DNA of 64,000 nt from Onchocerca volvulus (taxonomy: Eukaryota; Nematoda; Chromadorea; Rhabditida; Onchocercidae), in the NCBI GenBank assembly GCA_000499405.2, contig HG738138.1:20685753-20749752 (forward strand), in the 5' to 3' direction. This document shows positions 23,041-34,990 of the stretch, one piece after another. A program made the position numbers and the translations under genes. The notes under the pieces are model-generated. The model had not been told where the DNA came from. It saw only the letters and a list, made by a program, of their open reading frames with translations, and searched no databases. Position 1 is the first letter of the stretch, and each line of letters opens with the position of its first letter.

Positions 23041-25871
23041 ATGGCTGATATATTAGATCAGCCGGACAATGATATTGATTTATATGGTGATGGTGAACTT
23101 GACACTCGCTTCAGCGAACGTGATGTTTTGGGTGATGATGATGACGATATCACCAAGTAAGAAACTTATCAATTTTCTATGATTGTCCAGACGATTTTGT
23201 ACCGAGATTATCCAGTGATATTCCTTAGAAAACATAGGAAATCATTTATTGTTCTTACTGGATACGCTTTGGTTTAACTATATATTATTTATCCACTTTA
23301 CGATAGCATTATGTCTGTTTTGCATCCAAATTTTATGAATGTTGTTGCATATTTCCAGTACTTTGTCGAACAACATGTGCTACTGGCGAATCTTTTAGTT
23401 GCTGATTTGGAATCAATCATATATTTCATGACACCCAACTTTCCATTGAATATATCATTTAGCTAAAAAATTCTGCTTGTATGCAGGGATGGGGAAGACA
23501 ATCATGCATCGAAAAACGGCAATACTGGAAATGAAGCAAAAGTAGTGAAATCTGAAGTAAATGATACGGATTTATATGATGCAGCGATTGAACCATCTGG
23601 ACAGGTTGTAAAAACAGAACCGTTGCCCGTGAAATCAAGCATTACCCCCACTCCACAGGGGAGTCAATCAAAGACTCTTCCAGCACTCGGTGTGAACCAA
23701 AACAACACTGGTCGACGATACTGTTGTTATATAGGTAGTTTTTTTCTAATTTTATTCAGATATTTTAACGATTAGTTAGAGTGTACAAAGTAAAAATTTT
23801 GCTTATTTGGTTCTGCTAAAATAAATTGATAATTAAGCGTATCTACTGATGGATACATCTACTATTTAATTTGATTGGATACTTGCGAGGTATGTTACCG
23901 GAGATTGCTTCTGATAAACGCATTGACTCATTCTGAATCTAAACTGGAATGGATAGCAATCATATATTAAAAAATGATAGTAGTGCAAATGAAGTAGAAG
24001 TAATAAAAATTGAAGGTTGGTACTTGCAGTTCAATTACGCGAATATCTTTTGCATTCATTTACGACTAAGAATGTTCTTGAGACGCTTGTCGATTTTGCT
24101 GTTATCCTCAGGTAATATGACATGGTGGACAACGGACGTTGATTTGCAAACGATGATATTATCATGCGGCGCTACAAATTTAATCGACATTAAATTTTAT
24201 GAAAACCGAAACAATGGTCAGAGTAAAGGTTTTGCATTAGCAGTTTTTACTGCTGAAAGTTCTGTTAAAACAGTTATGGAAAAATTGCCCCAAAAAACGC
24301 TTCATGGACAGCAGCTTGTTGTTCTTCCATACACAAAAGCATCACTGGCGAAATTCGAAGATGCTACTAGACGAGTCGATCAGGTATTTTTCAACATATT
24401 CTCCAGTAGATAGTGGCCTTCAATTTTTTTCGTTAGCTTAAGTCCAAAAAATTTCTTTATGTTTTTTAGAGAAATGACAAAAAGGATACCAAGAAGGATG
24501 ATCAAAAAACACCATTTGTTGGTACCATTCGTATTGGCATGCCACCACAGCAGCCACTACAGCCAGGACAAATGACTATGCCACCACCCGTGCCATTACG
24601 ACCGCAAGTCCAGGTAATTTTAAGCACAATTTTATTATTTGAAGATGAATTTTTAAAGCTTCTTTATTAATACGATTGTTTCAGGTTCCTCCACCGATTC
24701 CATCATTGCGTCCACCAGCTCAAGTCGCATTGATATTGCCACCCAATCAGCAGCCGCCGCAATTGCGTGGTCCTCCACCAACCTCACAACCTCTCCCACT
24801 TGGTGCACTTAGTGTGACTCGACCGCCGGTTAACCTAAGTGCTCCACCACCAAACATGCCGCAAGTTCAATTGTCAGGTAAGCGATATTGTGATTAGAAA
24901 ATATAGTTAACCAGTTGTAACCGCAATCGATTCATAAGTTCAGTATTATATAAGCTTTCTTTTGATTTTTTTATTTCCACAGTTTTTTTTTTTTTTTTTT
25001 TTTTTAGCAGGAGCACCACCACCAATGAATCGACCACCTCCTGGTTTCGGTCAGCCACCGCAAGCTTTGCCACCAATGTCGTCAGCAGGACCAGCAGGTC
25101 CATCAAGCACTTCGCAACCAGTAACAGGAATGGCTCCACCTACATCGCATCCTCCTCCTTCCTTTCCTCCTCCAGGTGCCCACATCAATCCGCAAGTATA
25201 CCGTCAGAATTATGGAGGAGGTATTTACTTTATTTTCTGTAATGAAGTTTCCATAAAGACGTAAAAGTCATTTCATTAGATCCAATAATAAATTTTCAAT
25301 AATGTAAATTGATACAATGAGAAGTAGCTTAATTTTAAGAAATTACAGGACCAGCATCAGTTCCTTGCAGCATCGAAGGAGTATCGGAAGCTGAATTTGA
25401 AGAAATAATGAATCGTAATCGTACTGTTTCATCGTCAGCTATAACGCGTGCTGTAAGCGATGCTGCTGCAAATGATTATGCATCCGCTATTGAAACATTA
25501 GTTACTGCTATATCACTTATTCGGCAAAGTCGTGTTGCTAATGATGATCGGTGCAAAGTCCTCATTTCCTCATTGCAGGTTATATTTGATATTTAAAAAA
25601 ATTTTATCTGGTAATTATTATAAAATTTGATTTCTATGATTTGGCATATGCTGCCTACCAAAAAAGATTTCAGGATACTCTGAATGGGATAGAGAGTAAA
25701 TCATACAATTCATCTTCACGTAAGCATCGATCAAATCGTGATCGTTCGCGATCGCCTTCTGAACGGTCTCGTAAGCGACATCGTCGCTCGTCCAGAAGTC
25801 GATCTCGTTCTCGAGAACGATATGACTACTCACCACGACATTCCTCTTCATCAGGTCGACGTGCATATTAA
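23041..25871 (+). CDS. cfim-2: cleavage factor Im large subunit (CPSF6/CFIm68)
   Basis: Eight exons: 23041-23156, 23487-23734, 24112-24383, 24470-24613, 24685-24877, 25008-25220, 25349-25578, 25674-25871; 537 aa. The N-terminus is acidic ([18 protein letters not shown]). One RRM spans about 117-190, with RNP2 CCYIGN, the family-specific MTWWTTD and RNP1 [11 protein letters not shown] proline-rich region (about 229-400) follows, then the highly conserved block starting [19 protein letters not shown] (about 407 onward), and an Arg/Ser-rich tail (about 485-537). With CFIm25, this protein binds UGUA elements and sets the choice of polyadenylation site in the nucleus. The RRM binds CFIm25 and RNA, and the RS tail contacts Fip1 and import factors. 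The gene is head-to-head with MYG1. An AATAAA signal follows the stop at 25899. Confidence 0.97.
24983..25007 (+). promoter_or_regulatory. 23-T tract and NAGNAG tandem acceptor of cfim-2 exon 6
   Basis: Exon 6 is preceded by 23 consecutive T and then TAGCAG. Either AG can serve as acceptor; using the second would remove one Ala codon without a frame change (GCA-GGA to GGA). A CACAG just before the T tract (ending 24982) would shift the frame and is rejected as an acceptor. Confidence 0.75.
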
Positions 25872-25898
25872 TTGTTAAACGTCGCCTTACTTATATTC

Positions 25899-25904
25899 AA
25901 TAAA
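25899..25904 (+). terminator. polyadenylation signal AATAAA of cfim-2
   Basis: A canonical AATAAA lies 28 bases after the TAA stop, the expected spacing for a short nematode 3' UTR. Confidence 0.75.
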
Positions 25905-27168
25905 TAAGAGCAAATTATGTTTTTCTTTTCTCTAAATGATCGCCTTTTTGCCTCTTCACGTTATGTAGTTTTCAATTCATTTCATTCTTTGCAACTGTGG
26001 CGCACTACTTTTTCGAGATATTTTATGCGTTTTTCCTGGAATCGATGTGCACTTTATCAGGTATGTTCCTTTTAACTTTCTTGGTACCACATCAAATTTT
26101 TACGTCAAAACTACGAGTAGTTTTTTTAAGATTTGTCAAATGGAAATGATTTTTACGAATTCTCTTAGATCTATTATATTTGCGGAATGTCTACTCATAA
26201 TTACTCTTTTTTTTGAATAATTAAATTTAACTGATTTTGTGAACCTGAAAGCCTGGATTTTCATGAATTGTGATGGTTGCAATAATCCTATAAGCTTTAA
26301 AGAAAAGCTCACTGCCAGCTAATGGTATAGAGATTGTTGCATCCAGGCGGTATGAGTCATTTACACTTTCGGTTCTTTGATGTCAAATTTTTTTAGCTTT
26401 TTCTCTTCATACTGCAACTTTTGTCATTTATTTGGTTTAATTTTATTAAATTTTTATCAGCATATGAGCTCGAATTCTTGAGCTCAGCCCTATCTACAGT
26501 CTTTTTGATTTGTAAGAATTTCATTGCTAAGTGAAGGATTTTCAGTCTTTTCGAATTGTAATAAAATTTCTGATGGAACGGTTTATAAATTTAAAGGACG
26601 ATTTTGAATTCATTTTGCAGAACTCTTCTTAAAGGATTAAATTGATTTGTAAAATAATTTTAATGCTCTGAATACGCTCTCCATATTTCATCAAATAATA
26701 CGTTTCATGTAAAGTTTTTTGTTATGATGTTTTCATTAACATTGCTCTCCCATTTTTATTCTATTTTGATGTGTGTGACATTTTGTAAGCAAAATAAGGT
26801 TTTGTTGTAGAGTCAAGTTTTATTCAATTATATTTTTGTATACGTACCAATACTAATAATTATCATCATTTCATTTCATTTTTCAGTTGTTATAGATCTA
26901 GAAATTTAAATTAATAGTCATGTTTCCTGTTTCTACATTAACATCAGTAACAAAGTTCCATGACTCACTGTCTAATGCTTCTTGAAAAGATCATTTTCAT
27001 CTTCCTGATTCTGTCGTCCTGGGGATCTTTTGAAGAAATGAAGGAAATATTATTACATGTTGACATCTCGGAAATGGAATTTGTTCACCTCTTCTATTTC
27101 TCTGTTTTTTATATGTACGTTTCATTTGCTGCTCGAAATCTTATTTCATTTTTTTCTTCTTTTTCTTT

Positions 27169-27170
<2 letters not shown>

Positions 27171-27222
<52 letters not shown>
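27171..27222 (+). repeat. poly(T) tract of 52 T
   Basis: An uninterrupted run of 52 T follows a T/C-rich stretch. On the minus strand it reads as poly(A), so it could be the tail of a retroposed copy in that orientation; no element body was recognised next to it. Confidence 0.9.
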
Positions 27223-27223
<1 letters not shown>

Positions 27224-30200
27224 AGAACTTCAGTATTTCTCTTCATTTTATTATTTCTAATTAAAAGAGTTTTGCGCAAAAATGAACTTTAAGAGTTGAA
27301 GCTTACGCAAAATTTTAATAAAGTTGTTTAGCAGTGATTTCTATGCCTCTTCCTATCTGCAGATTAAAATGTGATCTAGTATCTCAAAATACATCATTTC
27401 TTGTCAAACATGAATCGAAAAAAATTTTATCAAGAAAGGGTAGAGATTATCATTGCTGTAGAAAATTATCGAGAAGTATGTGATGATAGGAAATCATTAC
27501 AGGTTATGCAGATTGCATATATATAACATAATGTAGACCTTCATATTTCGAATTTATTCTAACTAGCACAAAATTATTTTGTCATGAAAGAAATGATGCT
27601 TAATTAGGAGATCAGTCTTTTTTCCTCTGCTCTTTTATTTTTCTTCAAAATTTGAAGTATAGTTATAATGGACTTAGGTCCACTGTATTTTGTTAATGTT
27701 TATCTGACTGCATTAGGTTTTTTCACATATTGCAAGATATTTCACCTTTTTGTCGTATTATTCAAATATATTAGACTTCTTAATGAATTATTTTCGATAT
27801 AGGCGTTATGAATGCGGATGATGTTGAAATGTTACGGATGGCAATCAGTTTCACTGTGCTTTCGCGATAGTGGTATTGTTGTGGTATCAAGTGGTCATAA
27901 CTACAGATGATGGATGCAGTGCAACATTTTCAAAATTGTGTTCTTTTTTAAACATAAACCCCCTTTTCTCTCAAAAAATGTCGTTTGGTATTGTCATCGT
28001 TATGATAACAATTCTTATGTCTGTTGACTTTTCTAATTCCTTGCAATAAAAGTTTTTGAAAAACGAGGAATTGTTGTGTTTTTATGAAACATTTCAGCGC
28101 ATTAAATTGTATCTGGAGGTGAGCACTTTTGTTAATTTTGGTCGCAGTTGTGTTCTGTTTATTTTGTTTCTGTTTTCAGTTCGAAAATGTCACATAAATT
28201 TTAATGTTGCAAAATGTTATGCAGGTGATGACATTTGCAAGTTAGATGAGGCATGCTCCTTCAAGTTGTTTGTAGATTAATTTTTGTGGCATTTATGTAT
28301 AGTAGCTAATTATAGTCCGCAAACATATTTTCTTTGCTTCCAATGAAACTTTTCGGGAAGTTTCATCCTGTTATTTGTAAATTCTAAATTTCTCATTTTC
28401 CTGGGATAATCCACAAGTTATGTTCGGGGAATCTCAAGAAATACTACTATTATTTCGATGTTTGATTTTTTTTTTTTTCTTTTTTTTTGTAAAATTTAAT
28501 CTCTTTTAACTATTTAGAGTTATATTAGTGATGTAGTATATTTCAGATTGAAATCATTGGTCATTGCAGTTACGCAACCAGCGAAACATATCTTCATGCG
28601 GGTTTTTCAAACTACGTCTTTCGGTGCATTTTTGCGCTTGTCTTTCGTCATTGATCTCAGCAGTTTTGGAACTGCCGATTGTTAAATATTGGTTGTGTCT
28701 TTAATATTGTCAGTTGGATATAAAATATCAAAGTTTTTTTTTGTTAAGCTGTTAAACAGCATTTTATAACTCATTTTGATAATTTGTAGATCTCTGCACT
28801 TTTAAATAAATGAATTGGCATAGTTTTGGCATGAGTCTTCTCAGATACTCGAAACTGATCCTTCTCACGATTTTCACTTAGTTTAATTTCTCTTCATGAT
28901 CTTCTACCCTTAGTATTTCGAATAATCCTGATGTCTTTGCAATCGAATTCCTTTCATCAACAGTAACCAACTGTATAGATTTGTTTTAGCGCAATATACC
29001 TCAAATCCATCGAAATTAAATATGACCTGATGAGATCAAAAATCGGATAGCAAGACTAATGCTTAGCTTACAGTAGGAAACTTTAGATAAAAAATGTCTA
29101 GTTAGAACACTTCATTGCAGTCAAATTTATTAGTATAATTAGTTGTTCAGCTAAAGCTTTTCGATTATTTTTGCAAGCAGACTGCAGCCAATTTATCATC
29201 CAACAGCGCTTTAACCAATTTCATGCATCTGATCTGGGAATGGGGCGCATTTGTCAGCTAAAACTGACAGTGAAGCTGGAATTTCTTAGACATGAAGTAA
29301 ATTAATTGTTCATAAAATGATTAGTGTATAGGCCTTTGTGCTGATGATTATGTCTCGGTAAATCGAGTAGCTTGTAATTCAATTATTGATTTGCGCGAAT
29401 TGAGGGAAATTTTACGTTGGAATATAAATTCGGTTTTTTAATATTTCAGGTTTAATTAGTCGTAATTGAAATTAGTTGTTAACAATGTATGTACAGTACT
29501 ACCATCAGTAATATGATATGGCGAATAATAATAGAAATGATTTTGGATTGGAACCCGTATAATTGTTAGTGTATGTTGTAGTGTTTGTTCGGTCATCCAT
29601 TTCCGTCTCTGGGCGTATTTAAAATAATGTGCGGCAGTGAATCAAAAAGCCTCGAAAGTAGTATCCGAAATGGCCTCGGTTTTGATGAGAATGCTCTAAT
29701 TGAGTCTATCAATCTTTGCACTTAATGCATTACTTGTCGTACCGTGCATCGAATTGCTTTTGCTTTCCATAATTTACTCATTTTCAAAAATGTTCATTTT
29801 CTCGTTATTTCGAGTACAAATGTTTTTCTCTCAGTCTTCAAATGATAACAAATATGTTGGTAGTACCTTATATAGCGCTTAAAAAGTTCAGTTGATGATA
29901 ATGATATAAGTTATTAGGCATAAGTCATCCCAACTGTCAATATAACTCAGCTTGTTCTGATGCATAGGTAAATGTTCAAATTTCGCAACAGAAGCAAATT
30001 ATTGTCAATTTCAATTAAAGGATGTTGGGATGCACTGTTTGAATAGCAATTATCTTCAAATCGTTAAAATGTTCGAAATCACGGATATTGTTCGGGATTT
30101 TTTAGGGATAAAACGATGTTCCGTAAAGACAGGGAGGGGAAAAAAATGCCTATTTTGTGATTCACGCATAAATTTAATTGAAATGTGTGCCCATCTATAA

Positions 30201-31290
30201 AATAAATGATGCATCATATGGAGATACAAAAGGAATTTTGGAGGTTTCATATTTTATGGGAATTTAGTAGTGCTCTTGATGCAACGGTGATGAAAAGACT
30301 ATCGAAAAAATACTGAAACATTGGAATTTTTAATGCTATCTGGAAAAAAAGGATGTGAAACGCAATAATTAATATGTTTGGTATAAATTTAATGAATGCT
30401 ATCAAAATAATGAGGAGTTTCTCAGTGTTGATAAAATAATTCAGTCTGATATGATCTGATACATTTGGAAAAGCTATTACTGTACTATTATCGTATTACT
30501 TTCTTATCATCTTACCGTTTGGGAGCCATAAAGGAGTATTTAACCGACAGTTAAGCTATGGATTTTAAAAATTATTAAATGCATTATTAGAGAGTCGTAC
30601 TGAGGATAGCCAAACTTATCGGAGTATTTATTGCAACCATCTGCAGGAGTTCGTTGACTTTCTTTTCATAGAAAAGTAGTCTTTTATATGATATTTCTAC
30701 TGTCTGGTCTTAAACAGTCGACAATCGGCTGCAGTAAGTTTTCGAAAATAAAATTAGTTTTCATCGATATCAACGATTACTAACATTATCATACCAGAGT
30801 AACATTTGATCAGTGGAAGAGAGTGTTTACGAAAATAATATCAACATTTTTGCTATTGACTAATAAGTATATATTAAATTGGAAATCAATTTCTGTTTGA
30901 AAATTATGCCATATTACATTTTTATTTATACAGATTAATTTTCAAGCGTTTTAGATTTTAGAGATTCATGAATCTCAAATACCACTAGCAGGAATCACTA
31001 CTACTCTTCAAAATCTGAATAGAATATAAGTAGTTTCGACATCCTTTCAAATAGTATAGAACGAAAATCGCAGAATCTATAATTATACTTTCACTGAGAG
31101 TAAATTTTTCAAAAATCGAAACTCCTGCCCTATTTCTCCTACCCGCGGCCGCATTTTATTAAAATATGAACAATTTTAACAGGCGAGAACAGAATAATGA
31201 TAATTTTATTCTTGTCTCGATATTCGTGATGTTTCCTTTTCCATAATTTTTTCACAATTAACAATCTCTTCTTTCAATTTTTCCTCTCAC

Positions 31291-31291
<1 letters not shown>

Positions 31292-31319
<28 letters not shown>
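31292..31319 (+). repeat. poly(A) tract with A/G-rich tail
   Basis: About 28 A are followed by AG-rich sequence to about 31346. It is simple sequence with no adjacent gene. Confidence 0.8.
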
Positions 31320-31321
<2 letters not shown>

Positions 31322-31660
31322 AAAAAGAAAAAAGAAAAAGAAAAAACATTGATTTACTACGTCAATTATTTCATTTCATTTTCATTTTCTCAAAAATTTT
31401 CGGATTTGGTTTCTACCCAATTCACTTTCATTAATTTTTTTAGGATTTTGTCCAGTTATTCTGTTTTGTTTCTGTTTCCCAACAAACCCATTATTAATTG
31501 TAATAATTTCTTAGATTTGCTAAATAAGTTTGCAACTAAAAGTTAAAGCATTTTTTTTAAAATTCAAATTATCATTTGAGTATGATTGCTTCACATGATT
31601 TCGGTCATGTACCACATCTACTCATTTAGATCTGTCTTTAAAAAAAAAAAAAAAAAAAAA

Positions 31661-31704
31661 AACTTTTGACGCATTTGTATGAAACTTTTGGCGTATTTGT
31701 ATGA
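31661..31704. repeat. 22-bp tandem duplication
   Basis: Two adjacent copies of a unit beginning aaacttttg and ending tttgtatg differ at about two positions. It lies directly after a run of about 22 A. Confidence 0.75.
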
Positions 31705-34700
31705 ATTTAACGAATTTTATTGCACTATAATATCCACATTTTCAAAAAACTGTTTGAGAAATAGTCTTTTTATATTTTAAAAAGTAAAAAGTAGCGATTT
31801 TTAAATTTGTATTTCCCTGATTTATTCAATTTAACGTAACGGAATTGATATCACTAAGTAAATAACTAATGCTCAGCAAATCAAAAATTAACATTTTTAA
31901 CACTTCCATTTAATCAATTTCCTCAATTTAATCGTTTGGAAAAATCAAATAATAGTTTCCGTTGGCATCAAATGGATTTTTTTTAAGTCACAGAAATCTT
32001 TAGATCCATAAACAAAATTTAAAGCTAATCATCCATGCGGAAATCCAATCAGCAGGTGAACTAGAAAAATAATTAGCATTTTTTTAGAAGCTTCATTATG
32101 AGAAATGATAATCATGGTCGAAATATTGGAGTGATCTTTGTTCTTAATTAAATCTAATACTATTCTAATACACGGTAGTTCTCGAAGATGAAATCTAAAC
32201 ATTTCGGATTTTGTTACATGAATTGTTCACTCAGTTGCTCTTCGACACTGCTTATAATCTGCTGCAAAACATATTGCACCAATAATTTTGTTTAACCAAC
32301 AAATATTGATTGATATCGATTGATCATTGAGAATTTGAGAAAATATGAGATTTTTGTTCTCTAGAATTTTATTTTATTTTCCAAAATGCGTTTTTCTTTT
32401 ACCAAGTATTTTAAATGAAACTTTTGCTTTTGTACTGATAACAGGGAAAATGTGAATTACATAAACAGATTTAGTAATAGCATTTTGTGAGTCAGTTTTA
32501 CACATGGAAAAAAGTTGAAAAGCATTTTAAATGTGGTCTTTATAGTGCAATGTGTTTCTATTTCTTTTATCGAAGATAAATATCTCACAAGTTAAAAACC
32601 GAATTTTAATTAGTACAGCTATTTTCTTTTTAATTTTATTATACATTAAACTTCTTGCTTATTTCCCCATTCACAAATTGTACGTCAAAAATTTTCCTGT
32701 TTTTCCAGCAGTTTTTTTTTGTTCATTATTTCCCGTAGCTTACTAAGTAGATTTGTAGTCAAAGAATTTTTGCTAAAGAAACACTGAGACATCTGCTTAT
32801 AAAAGACTAAATTTAAAACAGTTATTATTCATGGCCACTAAAAAGAATTTTAATTTGTGCATTTGTGATAGTACAAGTATCTTCTGAGTATTCTTTGAGT
32901 TATTGAAAAATGGAAGGTAAGAATTGATCGATCAAGTCAAAAGATTCAAAATGTTCTCATATTATAAGTGTGGCTTGTCGAAAACCATTTGAATGCTATT
33001 TGTCAAAATTTCATATTAGCGCAGCTGCTTCTGAGAATCACGAAGTGAACAGATGGCAATATTGAAATAGCTGATCAAAATACTCCTCGAAGTTGCTCAA
33101 ACTCTCAAATGTTTACTTTTGTGAAACTTTTATACATTGATTGATCAGCGCAATGGCTCATATGTTTCGATGTTCGCTTCTCTTCGCCACAGATTATTTA
33201 TATTCAATGTACAGTACGAAGAAGTATGCAGTTTGCAATCTCTCTGACAAGTAATGTAGAAAAAGGAGACGAAAAAGAGAAAGATTAATGTGTACAATGA
33301 ATTGTTAGCTGAAATAAAATCTTTTCCAAACGATGAAATTCATCAAAAAAAAAAAAAACATTCAATGTTCTCCGAGCTTCTGCTTCCATTTCTCATCAAC
33401 CTTATAGCCATCTCCGAGGTCATTCTCAGCTAATGTTAGTATACAATGTGCTGCTATCATCTATTACTTTCTTATAATTTTTTCATTTTGAACTTTATAA
33501 ACGTATTTTTAGTATTAAACCTGAACTTATAGTTAGGCGTCAGAATTCAAATAGCTAAAGGAATGCAGGAAAACTGCAGATTTTTCAGTCTGAAAGAGCG
33601 TCTAACTCCATATCTAATTTAGGACAAAATTTAATCCAGAAGCAGGTATCATATCTGAAGTCTTCGGCCGCTCTAAGATTTCATCAACAAAACATCCTTC
33701 CTGTTCTTTACGAGGGATAAATTTTCATAAACTTTTTCTTAATTAAAGCAGATCATATATTATAATGGATATTTCGGATGAGAGCAGTGTTGCTAATTCA
33801 TTAATAAAAGTTCATAATTTTATGAATTTAAGTGAGTCGAGCAATGTCTAATAAGTGAGCAGTCATCGATAAACTTGATGGTTTTAATTTACTATAAAAT
33901 ATTTTGCAAATTCGAGTCACTTATTTAATATAAATTGTTTTGAGGACATCAACAAATTATAACTACATGGACAGTATTAAAAATTCGATCTGTATGGAAA
34001 GCACTGCTGATAAGTAACACTGCTAACAAGCACTGCCTAATGAAATAATCATTTCATCAGTTTAGAATGATATGGAGAAGATTATAATTCTATCAAGAAG
34101 ATTATTTTCAACAAAATAAGACTGAAAGAATGAGTGATGCAGTATAGCATCTGAAACAAATCTAATACAGTTATCAAACTCTATTGATAGCAATATCGAT
34201 CGATACTTAAGAGAAGAGTTCGTGAATGGCAACTATTGCAAAACTGTAACTGTTAATGATAGCGGATAAATTGAGTTAAGGTTGAATGGATTAAGTGAGC
34301 AAAGCGAAGGTCGATAGTATAGTATTTTGTGTAAAGTTGTCAAGCATCTTGATAATGAATTAAGGATTCGGATTTTTCCAATCCAGAGATTACTATCTAG
34401 AATCTCATAATTTATTTCTGGATTTTTTTCTTTTTTTTTTTTTTTAAATTTTCAGCGTTATTAGACAGTGTAAATGTAGAAAAGAGATTTCTGCAGCAAA
34501 ATATTATCAATTAAGTATCAAAGTAATCCTAAATAGCAGTTATGAAGCAATCTCAGGAGTTGTTCACGAATAAGTAAAAAATTCAGTATATAATTTCATC
34601 TCAGTGCCGTTGTCGAATTAATGTTTCTTAGTGATCTTTGGCCTCATAAGTTTGTCTTATGTGCATATCAATTTTAAACTGGCTACTCCCTCCAAATCTT

Positions 34701-34916
34701 TTCTTGGTGAAGAACTTAAGTCTTTTCCGCACTTAAAGATTAATCAAGATTGCGAACAGTGCCTTCCTCCCCCAAGTCTTGAATAAAATTCATTATTTTA
34801 AATGGTCGAGGATGGAACTTCTCAAATGTGTCAGATCTTCCCATCGATTTCTGATCTTTAATCTCTCCATTCAGATTTGATTTTTTCAAAAATGGATTTT
34901 ACATCTTTCCAACTGT

Positions 34917-34990
34917 TTTCAAGAAATACGTCTAACTAACCTTTTCAAGAAATACGTCTAACTAGTCTAGCATTTTGTCTAACTAACCCT
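34917..34990. repeat. 25-bp tandem duplication plus partial third copy
   Basis: Two copies of a unit containing aagaaatacgtctaacta follow each other, and a shorter tgtctaactaacc segment lies just downstream. It is a local duplication in non-coding DNA. Confidence 0.7.

Noticed and set aside
24894..25139. Minus-strand 81-codon frame within cfim-2
   Set aside because: It is antisense to the proline-rich exon 6 and its T tract; its Val/Leu/Lys content is the mirror of that low-complexity coding sequence.
26960..27292. 110-codon plus frame with a run of Phe
   Set aside because: The middle is the 52-T tract read as Phe; the flanks show no motif or splice partner.
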